In this document: positions 30,026 through 38,383 of the stretch, piece after piece
How positions within the stretch are numbered: the stretch's first letter is position 1
Layout: each line of letters opens with the position of its first letter
From: Variovorax paradoxus
GTDB taxonomy: Bacteria > Pseudomonadota > Gammaproteobacteria > Burkholderiales > Burkholderiaceae_C
Assembly: GCF_030815855.1 (NCBI RefSeq)
Contig: NZ_JAUSXG010000001.1
Location: 3,410,001 to 3,474,000, forward strand
DNA: 64,000 bases
Direction: 5' to 3'
Notes under the pieces: model-generated
Seen by the model: only the letters and a program-made list of their open reading frames with translations
What the model was told of the DNA's origin: nothing
The model's database searches: none
Made by a program: the position numbers and the translations under genes

Positions 30026-30897
30026 CCGACCTCTTCAAGACCCTTTCCGAGCACCATGTCTTCGGCGGCGTGCAAAGCTTCCACGAGCACGCCTCGCACG
30101 AGATCGGCCTGCCGATGCGCTTCTCGGTCTACCTGCCGCCGCAGGCCGCGCACGAGCGCGTGCCGGCCTTGCTCTACCTTGCAGGGCTGACCTGCAACGA
30201 GGAAACTTTCGCAGTGAAGGCCGGCGCCCAGCGCATGGCGGCCAGCCTGGGTCTCGCGCTGATTGCGCCCGACACCAGCCCGCGCGGGAGCACTGTCGAA
30301 GGCCTGCCCGGCGCCACGGCCAACTGGGATTTCGGCATCGGCGCGGGGTTTTACCTCGATGCCACCGAAGCGCCCTGGTCGGCCCACTGGCGCATGGAAA
30401 GCTGGATCGTGCACGAGCTGCTGCCCTTCGTGGCGAAGCACTTCGCCGTCGACGACCAGCGCCTGGGCATCTTCGGCCATTCGATGGGCGGCCATGGTGC
30501 GCTCACGCTCGCGATGCGGCACCCGGGGCGCTTCAAGTCGCTGTCGGCATTCGCACCGATCTGTGCGCCCACGCAATGCCCGTGGGGCGAAAAGGCATTC
30601 AGCGGCTACCTGGGAGAACCCGGCGGCGACCGCGCGCCATGGCTTGCACACGACGCCAGCGCACTCATGAAATCGCAGACTGCCGCGCCCTACCCGCAAG
30701 GCATATTGATCGACCAGGGGCTGGCCGACAAATTCCTTGCCGAGCAGCTGTACCCGGAGGCCTTCGAGGCCGCCTGCTCTGCCGCCGGCCAGCCGCTCAC
30801 GCTGCGACGCCACGCGGGCTACGACCACGGCTACTACTTCATCCAGACCTTCATGGCGGACCACATCGCGCACCACGCGCAAACCCTGCGCGGCTGA
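30022..30897 (+). CDS. fghA: S-formylglutathione hydrolase
   Basis: Esterase-D-family enzyme of 291 residues that splits S-formylglutathione to formate and glutathione. Landmarks are LAGLTCNEETFAVKAGAQR, the long SPRG loop, the nucleophile GHSMGGHGAL and YDHGYYFIQTFMADHI with the catalytic His. It completes the glutathione-dependent formaldehyde pathway begun by frmA. Confidence 0.95.
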   Translation: MTDLFKTLSEHHVFGGVQSFHEHASHEIGLPMRFSVYLPPQAAHERVPALLYLAGLTCNEETFAVKAGAQRMAASLGLALIAPDTSPRGSTVEGLPGATANWDFGIGAGFYLDATEAPWSAHWRMESWIVHELLPFVAKHFAVDDQRLGIFGHSMGGHGALTLAMRHPGRFKSLSAFAPICAPTQCPWGEKAFSGYLGEPGGDRAPWLAHDASALMKSQTAAPYPQGILIDQGLADKFLAEQLYPEAFEAACSAAGQPLTLRRHAGYDHGYYFIQTFMADHIAHHAQTLRG

Positions 30898-30937
30898 GCG
30901 GCAGGTTTTATCGACCGCGGCGGACGGGCGCCGTATC

Positions 30938-31441
30938 ATGGGGCTCATGTCCGCAGCACAGATTCCTGCCTTTCAATTGCGCTCCCGCGACGGTGCCGCC
31001 GAAGAGAGCCTGGTGCTGGCCGGCATCTGGCGCCGGGCCTGGATCGCGGCCAACCGCAGAGCCACCCTCATCGAGCCGATCACGCACTGGCTGCGACGCG
31101 TGCAAACCGAATTCGTGCCCCCCGCCGACGTGGTGCTGGCCGAGCGCGAAGGCCAGGTGCTGGCCTTCATGGTGCTGCTGGCGCGGCGCGAATATGTGGC
31201 GCAGCTGTTTGTCGAGCCGCATCTGCGCAACCAGGGCCTCGGGCAGGCGCTGCTCGACGAAGCCAGCCTTCGCATGCCGCACGGCTGGAAGCTCCACGTG
31301 GCCATCAACAACACCGCTGCACAGCGCTTCTACGAGCGCTACGGCCTGGTGCGCGGGGCGGTCGACCGGCATCCGTCGAGCGGACGCGAGCGGGTCGCCT
31401 ACCATTGGTATCCCACGAGCCCTTCACGAAAGCCGCGGTAG
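30938..31441 (+). CDS. GNAT-family N-acetyltransferase
   Basis: Protein of 167 residues with the GNAT acetyl-CoA signature: strand LAFMVLLARREYVAQLFVEPHLRNQGLGQALLDEA, where RNQGLG is the pyrophosphate-binding loop, and the late motif NNTAAQRFYERYGL. An ATG at 30947 would remove three residues. It follows fghA by 40 bp. The acceptor substrate cannot be told from sequence. Confidence 0.82.
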   Translation: MGLMSAAQIPAFQLRSRDGAAEESLVLAGIWRRAWIAANRRATLIEPITHWLRRVQTEFVPPADVVLAEREGQVLAFMVLLARREYVAQLFVEPHLRNQGLGQALLDEASLRMPHGWKLHVAINNTAAQRFYERYGLVRGAVDRHPSSGRERVAYHWYPTSPSRKPR

Positions 31442-31486
31442 GCGCGGCGGTTGGCAGAGCGCTCTCCTTTCCCGTTTTTCTTTCCC

Positions 31487-31876
31487 ATGCGCATCGATCA
31501 CATTGCTCTCTGGACCACCGATCTCGAACGCTGCAAGCGCTTCTACGCCGACTACTTCGGTGCCACGCCCGGCGCCGGCTATGTCAACCCGGCCAAGGGT
31601 TTCGCCTCCTGCTTCCTGAGCCTGGGCGACGGCGCCCGCATCGAGGCCATGACCACCAGCACCCTGTCGCCCGTGACCGCCGAGCCCGGCGCGCAGCGCA
31701 TGGGCTGGACGCATCTGGCCATCAGCGTAGGTTCCGACACGGCCGTGGACGAGCTCACGCAGCGCCTGAAGGCCGACGGCTACCCGCTGCTCGACGGGCC
31801 GCGCCGCACCGGCGACGGCTATTACGAGAGCGTTGTGCTCGACCCGGACGGCAACCGTATCGAGATCACCGCATGA
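31487..31876 (+). CDS. VOC-family (glyoxalase/bleomycin-resistance-like) protein
   Basis: Protein of 129 residues with two beta-alpha-beta-beta-beta modules. The start MRIDHIALWTTDLERCKRFYADYFG, the middle WTHLAISVGS and the end YESVVLDPDGNRIEIT are typical; His and Glu residues at H5, near H75 and near E126 could bind a divalent metal as in glyoxalase I. Exact reaction not deducible. Confidence 0.82.
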   Translation: MRIDHIALWTTDLERCKRFYADYFGATPGAGYVNPAKGFASCFLSLGDGARIEAMTTSTLSPVTAEPGAQRMGWTHLAISVGSDTAVDELTQRLKADGYPLLDGPRRTGDGYYESVVLDPDGNRIEITA

Positions 31877-31922
31877 GGCACAGCGCCGAAGGTGCACCTA
31901 TGATCCGCAAGGCGGCCGCCCG

Positions 31923-32336
31923 ATGAGTGAATTCGTCCAGAGCCTGCACGAGATCTTCGAGCGCCTCGGCCGCATCGAGACGCGCCGCATGTTCGGCGGC
32001 CATGGCGTGTGGCACGAGGGGCGGATGATCGCGTTCGTTACCAAGGACACGCTCTACCTCAAGTCCGATGCCGGCAGTGCCGAACATTTCGACAAGCTGA
32101 ACCTGCCGCCGTTCACCTACGAACGCAACGGCAAGACGATGCCGATGTCGTACCGGCAAGCGCCCGCCGATCTTTTCGAAGACCGCGAGGAAGCCGCACT
32201 CTGGGGACGCCGCGCCTACGAAGCCGCGTTGCGCTCGGGCCAGCCGCCGAAGAAGAAAAAAGCCGCAGCCGCAGCCACGAAGACAACCGCAAAGAAAGCC
32301 CCCGTGAAGAAGAAAAAGAAAGCAGCCTCCTCGTGA
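31923..32336 (+). CDS. TfoX N-terminal-domain protein with Lys/Ala-rich tail
   Basis: Protein of 137 residues. Residues about 10-100 are a TfoX/Sxy N-terminal domain (RRMFGGHGVWHEGRMIAFV, KSDAGSAEHF, MPMSYRQAPADLFEDREE). From about residue 108 the chain is Lys, Ala, Thr and Pro only, like a histone H1 tail, and likely binds nucleic acid. It lacks the TfoX C-terminal domain of competence regulators. The next gene starts inside its stop codon (GTGA). Confidence 0.82.
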   Translation: MSEFVQSLHEIFERLGRIETRRMFGGHGVWHEGRMIAFVTKDTLYLKSDAGSAEHFDKLNLPPFTYERNGKTMPMSYRQAPADLFEDREEAALWGRRAYEAALRSGQPPKKKKAAAAATKTTAKKAPVKKKKKAASS

Positions 32337-32941
32337 GCGACGACACCATCGCGTTGCCACCGCTGCCCGAACGCGAGCAGATCGCCTTGCTCGAAGCCTT
32401 CGAGGGCCTGGGCCTCCAGGACATCGTGGTCGTCACCACGCTGCAAGACGCCGAGCACGCCGCCGCCACACTGCTGGCCGCCGGTGTCGCGGGCTTCGAC
32501 ACCGAATCCAAGCCCACGTTCGCAAAGAACGAAGTGTCGGGGGGCCCGCACGTGGTGCAGTTCTCCACGCGCGAGAAGGCCTGGCTGTTCCAGCTGCACC
32601 GCACCGAATGCAACCCGGTCGTGGCGGCGCTGATCGCATCGACCGAACTCCGGAAAGTCGGCTTCGGCCTTTCGACCGATCTCACATTGATACGCAACCG
32701 CCTCAACATCGAGCCGAAGGCGGTGTTCGACATCGACACCGAGTTCCGCCGCCGCGGCTACCGCAAGTCGGTCGGCGTGAAGACGGCCGTGGCGCTGGTG
32801 TTCAACCGGCGCTTCGTCAAGTCGCGCAAGGCGACCACGTCGAACTGGGCGAACAGGCAGTTGACCGAAGCGCAGATCCGCTATGCGGCCAACGACGCCT
32901 ATGCGTCCATCCGCGTGTTCGACGCGCTCTTCGGCGGCTGA
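32333..32941 (+). CDS. DEDDy-type 3'-5' exonuclease domain protein
   Basis: RNase D/WRN-like exonuclease domain of 202 residues. The metal-binding residues appear as FDTES (first Asp and Glu), GFGLSTDL (second Asp) and YAANDAYAS (last Asp with the family Tyr four residues earlier). There is no HRDC domain, so it is not full RNase D. The GTG start overlaps the TfoX-like gene stop, so the two products are made together. DNA or RNA substrate is unknown. Confidence 0.8.
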   Translation: MSDDTIALPPLPEREQIALLEAFEGLGLQDIVVVTTLQDAEHAAATLLAAGVAGFDTESKPTFAKNEVSGGPHVVQFSTREKAWLFQLHRTECNPVVAALIASTELRKVGFGLSTDLTLIRNRLNIEPKAVFDIDTEFRRRGYRKSVGVKTAVALVFNRRFVKSRKATTSNWANRQLTEAQIRYAANDAYASIRVFDALFGG

Positions 32942-32942
32942 A

Positions 32943-33671
32943 CTAATCCCGCCCCGCTTCGAGGATCGCCTGCGCCAGGCGCCCCGGGTTCGAGAAGAAC
33001 ATCTCGTGGCTGCCGGGGCACTCCACCAGCCTGAAAAGGCCGAGCCGCTCCGACAGGCGCGGATGCCACGGCAAGCTGTGCGGCATGGCCGTGTCCTGCT
33101 GGCAGTTGACGTAGGACTTGCCGAGCTGCAGCGCCGCCAAGGGCTCGCGCAGCCGGATCTTGTCGGTGAAGGTGCGGTAGGGCTGCGGGTTCAACAGCTC
33201 GTAGCTCGCCTGCGCGAGCGCCAGGTCGGCATCGTTGATGAAGGCCTCGCGCCAGACTTCGAACGGCAGGCTCACCGCGTTGCCGTTGGCCCCGGCAACG
33301 GCGTCGAACATCGCGACGTACTGCGGCGGCACCATGTCGTTGAGCGACTCGCCATCGAGCGGCACGAACGCGTTGACGTAGACCAGTCGCTTGAGCCGGT
33401 GCGCAATGCGGTCCGCCACGCCCGAGATCACCATGCCGCCGTAGCTGTGGCCCGCGAGGCGAACCTCGGTCAGATCTTTCTCCTCGATGAAGCGCACGGC
33501 CGAATCGATCGCATCGGCAAGGCCGACGCGCGAGCGGTCGTCACCGGCTCGGTTGCCCACGAGCGTGGGGCAATGCACCGCGTGGCCGGCTTCGCGCAGC
33601 ACGCCGGCCACGTCTTCCATCTCGGCGCCGGTGTGCCATGCGCCGTGTACGAGAACATAGGTGTCGGCCAT
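32943..33671 (-). CDS. Alpha/beta hydrolase, salicylate-esterase-like
   Basis: Hydrolase of 242 residues. It has the N-terminal YVLVHGAWHTG oxyanion region, the nucleophile elbow GHSYGG with Ser near residue 78, and the catalytic His in CPGSHEMFFSNP near residue 222. This pattern is typical of the small plant-MES/EstC-like esterase group. It converges with the exonuclease gene, one base apart. No signal peptide. Substrate unknown. Confidence 0.85.
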   Translation of the reverse strand: MADTYVLVHGAWHTGAEMEDVAGVLREAGHAVHCPTLVGNRAGDDRSRVGLADAIDSAVRFIEEKDLTEVRLAGHSYGGMVISGVADRIAHRLKRLVYVNAFVPLDGESLNDMVPPQYVAMFDAVAGANGNAVSLPFEVWREAFINDADLALAQASYELLNPQPYRTFTDKIRLREPLAALQLGKSYVNCQQDTAMPHSLPWHPRLSERLGLFRLVECPGSHEMFFSNPGRLAQAILEAGRD

Positions 33672-33775
33672 GCGTGTCTCCTTCGTTGTTGAATGGAGAC
33701 CACTTTAGTCAACATGAGGCGGCGCGAATGGCCGCTGGCTGCCAGGCGGATGGCCGAATGGCGCCTGCTTCGTCG

Positions 33776-34354
33776 TCAGCGCTGGCGCCGCAAGGCGCCC
33801 GGCGTCGCACCGAGATGCCGGCGGCACTGCCGAACGAAGTGCGACGCATCGGCAAGCCGACGCGGAAACCGATTTCCGCGATGCTCAGCCGGTCGAAACG
33901 CGCGTCGCCGAGCATGCGCCGCGCAACCTGCATGCGAAAGCCGCTCAGGGCGGCGGCGAAGGTGATCGCTCCTTCGCTCAGGCTGCGATACAGGCTGCGC
34001 TCCGATATGCCCAGCTCGCCTGCCGCCTCGAGTCGACCAGCACCGCGTCGCCCGGGAGCATGCGTGTCGAGCGGCCGTCCTGCGCGGCAGGTAGTAGTAG
34101 TAGTTGCTGCGGCTGTGTGCAATCGCCCGATTCGTGCGGTACACGTCCTGCGCGGTGCCGCGGACCCGGTTCACGCCAATGGCGCCGAGCGGCGCGGACT
34201 CCAGCGTGGCGCCGAAGCTGCCGGCAAAGGAACTGGTCACGTCCATCTCGAGGAAGCCTTCGCACACCGCGCCGATCCAGTAGTCGAGCCGCTGCGAAGG
34301 CGGCACGGCATCGGTGGACCAGGTATGGATTGCGGCGGAGGCGTTTCCGTTCAT
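33776..34354 (-). pseudogene. Degraded AraC-family regulator gene
   Basis: Pieces of one AraC-type regulator are spread over three minus-strand frames. MNGNASAAIHTWSTDAV to SNYYYYLP (from 34354) is the start of an AraC-binding-like sensor domain. QDGRSTRMLPGDAVLVDSR, ending near 34026, continues it in a second frame. GELGISERSLYRSLSEG to IAEIGFRVGL (from about 34020) is the helix-turn-helix domain in a third frame. DASHFVRQCRRHLGATPGALRRQR returns to the first frame and ends the gene. Only a few bases separate the sensor piece from the HTH piece, where an intact gene would need roughly 100 or more codons, so a large deletion accompanies at least three frameshifts. No functional product is expected. 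Confidence 0.78.
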
Positions 34355-34473
34355 CGCGCCAACATACCCAAGCCGCGCGCGCTTGCCAAGCGGGTATTGC
34401 CCGCCTCCGAAGGCAGCCCCGCGGCACCCCCGGCACAATGCCGCTCACATCCATCGCACAGGAAAGAAGGGCC

Positions 34474-35892
34474 ATGAGCAACAAAAGCGATTTCGGTTTG
34501 ATCGGCCTGGCCGTGATGGGCCAGAACCTGGTGCTGAACGTGGAAAGCCGCGGCTTCCAGGTCAGCGTCTACAACCGCACCGAAGCCACCACCGAGGCGT
34601 TCGTGGCAGCCAACCCGGGCAAGAAGCTGGTCGGCGCGAAGACGCTCGAGGAATTCGTCCAAAGCCTCGCCAGGCCCCGCAAGATCCAGATCATGGTGAA
34701 GGCCGGCGCACCGGTCGACCAGGTCATCGATCAGCTCATTCCGCTGCTCGACAAGGACGACATCGTGATCGACGGCGGCAACAGCCTCTACACCGACACC
34801 GAGCGCCGCGATGCGTATCTGTCGGGCAAGGGCCTGCGCTTCATCGGCGCGGGCGTGTCGGGCGGCGAGGAAGGCGCGCGCAAGGGTCCGTCGATCATGC
34901 CGGGTGGGCCGCTTTCCACCTGGGAAGTGATGAAGCCGATCTTCGAGAGCATCGCCGCAAAGGTGGACGGCGAGCCCTGCGTGATTCACATCGGACCGGG
35001 CGGCGCGGGCCACTACGTGAAGATGGTGCACAACGGCATCGAATACGGAGACATGCAGCTGATCTGCGAGGCCTACAGCCTGTTCAAGGCAGCCGGCTTC
35101 AGCACCGACGAGATGGCGGCGGTCTTCAACGAATGGAACGAAGGCGAACTGCAGAGCTACCTGATCCAGATCACCGCCAAAGCGCTCGAGCAGAAAGACC
35201 CGGAAACCGGCCAGCCGATCGTCGAGCTCATTCTCGACAAGGCCGGTCAGAAGGGCACGGGCCAGTGGACGCTCGTCAACGCGGCCGAGAACGCGGTGGT
35301 CATCAGCACCATCAACGCCGCAGTCGAGGCGCGCGTGCTGTCGTCGCAAAAGAAGCAGCGCGTGGCGGCCAGCAAAGTGCTGCAAGGGCCGAAGGTCGAA
35401 CTCTCGCTCGACAAGAAGGCGCTGGTGGCCAAGGTGCACGACGCGCTCTATGCCTCGAAGGTGATCAGCTACACGCAGGGCTTCGACCTCATCAAGACCA
35501 TGGGCGAAAAGAAGGAGTGGAAGCTCGATCTCGGCCGCATCGCGGCGATATGGCGCGGCGGCTGCATCATCCGCGCGCGCTTCCTGAACCACATCACCGA
35601 GGCCTACCGCACCAATGCTGCCTTGGGCAACCTGATGCTCGACCCCTTTTTCAAGGACCTGCTCAACCGCACCCAGCAGAACTGGCGCGAGGTGGTGGCG
35701 CTCGCGGTGGGCAACGGCATTCCGGTGCCGGCGTTCAGCGCATCGCTGGCCTACTACGACAGCTACCGCACCGAGCGCCTATCGGCGAACCTGCTGCAGG
35801 CACAGCGCGACTTCTTCGGCGCGCACACCTACGAGCGCATCGACAAGCCCGAAGGCCAGTTCTTCCACACCAACTGGCCCGAAGTGATCTGA
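34474..35892 (+). CDS. gnd: 6-phosphogluconate dehydrogenase, decarboxylating
   Basis: Full-length enzyme of 472 residues that converts 6-phosphogluconate to ribulose 5-phosphate with NADP. The cofactor loop is GLAVMGQN near residue 10, with NRT after the second strand favouring NADP; the substrate motif IDGGNSLYTDTERR and the catalytic Lys/His region HIGPGGAGHYVKMVHNGIEYGDMQ are intact. GGAAAGAAGG precedes the ATG. It converges with gluconokinase, whose stop lies two bases away. Confidence 0.95.
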   Translation: MSNKSDFGLIGLAVMGQNLVLNVESRGFQVSVYNRTEATTEAFVAANPGKKLVGAKTLEEFVQSLARPRKIQIMVKAGAPVDQVIDQLIPLLDKDDIVIDGGNSLYTDTERRDAYLSGKGLRFIGAGVSGGEEGARKGPSIMPGGPLSTWEVMKPIFESIAAKVDGEPCVIHIGPGGAGHYVKMVHNGIEYGDMQLICEAYSLFKAAGFSTDEMAAVFNEWNEGELQSYLIQITAKALEQKDPETGQPIVELILDKAGQKGTGQWTLVNAAENAVVISTINAAVEARVLSSQKKQRVAASKVLQGPKVELSLDKKALVAKVHDALYASKVISYTQGFDLIKTMGEKKEWKLDLGRIAAIWRGGCIIRARFLNHITEAYRTNAALGNLMLDPFFKDLLNRTQQNWREVVALAVGNGIPVPAFSASLAYYDSYRTERLSANLLQAQRDFFGAHTYERIDKPEGQFFHTNWPEVI

Positions 35893-35894
35893 GC

Positions 35895-36401
35895 CTAGCG
35901 GCTGGCGGCCGCGATTTCGCGTTGGACCTTCGCCACCAGCTCGATCAGCGGTGCGGTCGCGTCGACGGCCACCACCCCGGGCTCGCCCACCGGTGACTCG
36001 AGCGTGGCGAACTGGTTGGCAACCAGGCTGGCCGGAAACATGTGCTCGCCCGCGCGCGCAGCCACGCGCCGCTCGGACTCGTCGCGCTCGATGGCCATGA
36101 ACACGAAACGCAGGCCAGGCACGGCCGCACGCAGTTGGTCGCGGTAAGCCAGCTTCAGCGCCGAGCATGTCAGCACCGCGCCTTGCGGTTCAGCGGCAAG
36201 CGCGCGCCCCAGCGTGGCAAGCCAGCCGGTGCGGTCGGCATCGGTCAGCGGAATGCCGTGGCGCATTTTTTCGACGTTCGCCGCCGGGTGGTGGTCGTCC
36301 CCCTCGATCAGCGGCAGCGCGAAGGCTGTGGCAAGCGCCGCGCCCAGGCTCGATTTGCCGCAGCCTGAAACTCCCATTACCACCAGCCATATCCCGTTCA
36401 T
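35895..36401 (-). CDS. gntK: Gluconokinase
   Basis: P-loop kinase of 168 residues that phosphorylates gluconate to 6-phosphogluconate, the substrate of the neighbouring gnd enzyme. Walker A is MGVSGCGKSSLG; EGDDHHPAANVEKMRHGIPLTDADRTGWL is the diagnostic gluconate block. I start at the ATG at 36401 because AAAGG lies 5-6 bases upstream; an ATG at 36419 would add six residues without a ribosome binding site. Confidence 0.93.
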   Translation of the reverse strand: MNGIWLVVMGVSGCGKSSLGAALATAFALPLIEGDDHHPAANVEKMRHGIPLTDADRTGWLATLGRALAAEPQGAVLTCSALKLAYRDQLRAAVPGLRFVFMAIERDESERRVAARAGEHMFPASLVANQFATLESPVGEPGVVAVDATAPLIELVAKVQREIAAASR

Positions 36402-36513
36402 GCGTACCTTTGCAGCCATGCCGGACGGCCGCTGCCGCCCGGGGGTTTGAATCTAACGCGTATTTGAAACGAATTCGACCCGCCCGCCGCCCGCCTCCGC
36501 ACACGAACAGTCT

Positions 36514-37608
36514 TCAGAAAAGACTCCCTTGCCCCGCCGCGCCGGGCGGCCGGAAAGCGCCAAGGTCGAGCGGAATGCGCTCGCGGTTGAAGCCGATGCG
36601 GTTGGCCGCCTTCTCGAAGCGCTGGCGGATGAGGTCGGCCCAGAGGCCGGTGCCTTTCATGCGCGTGGCGAAGTCGGCGTCGTAGTCCTTGCCGCCGCGC
36701 ATTTCGTGGATGCGCGCCATGATGCGGTCGGCGCGCTGTGGGTAGTGCAGCTGCAGCCATTCCTTGAACAGCGGCGCCACCTCCCACGGCAGCCGTATCA
36801 CCGTGTAGAAGGCGCTTCGCGCGCCGGCCTCCCACGCCGCTTCGAGCACCTGCTCCATGTCTTCGTTGACGAACGGAATCTGCGGCGCCACGCTCACGCC
36901 CACCGGCACGCCCGCCTCGGCCAGGGTACGAATGGTGCGCAGCCGTCGATGCGGCGCGGCCGCACGCGGCTCGAGCTTGCGGGCCAGTTCTCCGTCGAGC
37001 GTGGTCACGGTGACGTACACCGCGGCCAGGTGCTCGGCGGCCATGGGCGCGATCAGGTCCAGGTCGTGCTCGACGGCACTTGACTTCGTCACCAGCGCAA
37101 ACGGATGCCGCGTCTCCTTCAGCAGCTCGATGATCGAACGGGTCAGCCGCAGTTCCCGCTCGATGGGCTGGTAGCAGTCGGTGGCCGTGCCGATGGCGAT
37201 GTGGCTGGGCTTGTAGCCCTTGCGCCCAAGTTCGTTGCGCAGCACCTCGACGATGTTGCGCTTGGCAATCAGCTTGGTTTCGAAGTCGAGCCCCGGCGAG
37301 AGGTTGAGATAACTGTGGGTGGGCCGCGCAAAGCAATAGATGCAGCCGTGCTCGCAGCCGCGGTAGGGGTTCAGCGAACGGTCGAACGACACGTCGGGCG
37401 AGTCGTTTTCGTTGAGCACCGATTTCACGTCTTCGAAGCGCACTTCGGTGGCGAGCGGCGGCAGGTCTTCGGCTTCGGCCGCGCCCTCTTCGAGCGTGCC
37501 CCAGCCGTCGTCGAAGGCATTGCGCTCGTCGCGCGAAAAGCGGTGCGCCAGACGCGTGGCCGCACCGCGGCCCTTGATGGCATGAATGGGGATATGGGCA
37601 GCCGGCAT
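36514..37608 (-). CDS. Radical SAM protein, PA0069 family (spore-photolyase-related)
   Basis: Protein of 364 residues. The [4Fe-4S] motif is in NPYRGCEHGCIYCFARPTHSYL near residues 82-100 (Cys-x3-Cys-x2-Cys). Later blocks IGTATDCYQPIERELRLTR and VTKSSAVEHDLDLIAPMAAEHLAAVYVTVTT are typical of this group, which is distantly related to spore photoproduct lyase and suspected of DNA repair. A LexA box lies 22-41 bp upstream of the start, which fits a damage-induced role. Substrate not established. Confidence 0.85.
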   Translation of the reverse strand: MPAAHIPIHAIKGRGAATRLAHRFSRDERNAFDDGWGTLEEGAAEAEDLPPLATEVRFEDVKSVLNENDSPDVSFDRSLNPYRGCEHGCIYCFARPTHSYLNLSPGLDFETKLIAKRNIVEVLRNELGRKGYKPSHIAIGTATDCYQPIERELRLTRSIIELLKETRHPFALVTKSSAVEHDLDLIAPMAAEHLAAVYVTVTTLDGELARKLEPRAAAPHRRLRTIRTLAEAGVPVGVSVAPQIPFVNEDMEQVLEAAWEAGARSAFYTVIRLPWEVAPLFKEWLQLHYPQRADRIMARIHEMRGGKDYDADFATRMKGTGLWADLIRQRFEKAANRIGFNRERIPLDLGAFRPPGAAGQGSLF

Positions 37609-37629
37609 GGCAGATTCTTTCTCGTTGAG

Positions 37630-37649
37630 TACTGTTTATTTGTACAGTA
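37630..37649. promoter_or_regulatory. LexA (SOS) box upstream of the radical SAM gene
   Basis: TACTGT, eight AT-rich bases, ACAGTA: both half-sites match the CTGT-N8-ACAG LexA consensus with the flanking TA pairs, a symmetrical 20-bp site. It is centred about 31 bp upstream of the radical SAM start codon and about 86 bp from the divergent GbsR-type gene. Confidence 0.8.
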
Positions 37650-37681
37650 TCCAATCCAGGCAAACCAGCAAACTAATTTTT

Positions 37682-37701
37682 ATTTCTCTATTGACAGAAA
37701 T
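37682..37701. promoter_or_regulatory. GbsR/MarR operator, copy 1 (regulator promoter)
   Basis: ATTTCTCT-ATTG-ACAGAAAT, an inverted repeat with one mismatch between arms. It is identical at 18 of 20 positions to copy 2 at 38351-38370. The TTGACA inside it is a plausible -35 element with TAGACT 16 bp downstream as -10, so a bound repressor would block the regulator's own promoter. An overlapping palindrome AGAAATTTCT (37696-37705) may extend the site. Confidence 0.75.
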
Positions 37702-37725
37702 TTCTAAAATCCTAGACTGCGAGGC

Positions 37726-38328
37726 ATGGAACTCACCGACATCCAACGCAAGTTCGTCCTCCACTGGGGCGAAATGGGCTCCATGTGGGGCGTGAACCGC
37801 ACGGTGTCGCAAATCCACGCGCTGCTGTTCGCGCACGGCAAGCCGATGCATGCCGAAGAGCTCTCCGACACCTTGGGCGTGGCCCGCTCCAACGTGAGCA
37901 ACAGCCTGAAGGAACTGCAGGCCTGGAACCTCGTGCGCGTAACGCACATCCTCGGCGACCGCCGCGACTATTTCGAAACCAGCGTCGATGTGTGGGAGCT
38001 GTTCCGCACCGTGGTGCGCGAGCGCAAGGAACGAGAGTTCGACCCCACCATTCGCGTGCTGCGCGAACTCGTCGCCAGCCCCGACTTCCAGAAGGAGCCC
38101 GCCGACGCGCAAGACCGCATCCGCTCCACCATGGAGCTGATGAGCAAACTCGCCACCTGGGCCGACGAAATGCTGCGGCTCTCGCCCGGCACGCTCGACA
38201 AGGTGCTCACGCTCGGTGCCAGCGTGCAGAAGTTCGTGCGGGGCGATGCGGCTCCTGCAGCCTCTGCCTCGCCCAGGAAGAACGACGACGACCCGGATGC
38301 CCACCATGCCAGCCTGCCGATGATCTGA
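37726..38328 (+). CDS. GbsR/MarR-family transcriptional regulator
   Basis: Protein of 200 residues. A winged helix (about residues 20-90) includes HAEELSDTLGVARSNVSNSLKELQAWNLVRVTHILGDRRDYFETS, followed by a helical dimerisation region and a polar, probably disordered tail. GbsR-type regulators bind small ligands and usually repress nearby genes. The same palindromic operator lies directly before this gene and before the operon downstream, so it most likely controls both. Ligand unknown. Confidence 0.85.
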   Translation: MELTDIQRKFVLHWGEMGSMWGVNRTVSQIHALLFAHGKPMHAEELSDTLGVARSNVSNSLKELQAWNLVRVTHILGDRRDYFETSVDVWELFRTVVRERKEREFDPTIRVLRELVASPDFQKEPADAQDRIRSTMELMSKLATWADEMLRLSPGTLDKVLTLGASVQKFVRGDAAPAASASPRKNDDDPDAHHASLPMI

Positions 38329-38350
38329 GCTTCTCTTTTTTTGCCTATTC

Positions 38351-38370
38351 ATTTCTGTTTTGACAGAAAT
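38351..38370. promoter_or_regulatory. GbsR/MarR operator, copy 2 (operon promoter)
   Basis: ATTTCTGT-TTTG-ACAGAAAT has perfect 8-bp arms. It begins 23 bp after the regulator stop and ends 13 bp before the DCC-protein ATG. It contains TTGACA as in copy 1. The close spacing to the start codon means that a repressor here would block either transcription from the TTGACA element or the ribosome-binding region's transcription. Confidence 0.75.
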
Positions 38371-38383
38371 AACGAAACAAACC

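Noticed and set aside
38360..38383. TTG start for the DCC protein inside the operator
   Set aside because: The ATG at 38384 gives the family N-terminus; the TTG is the promoter-like TTGACA.
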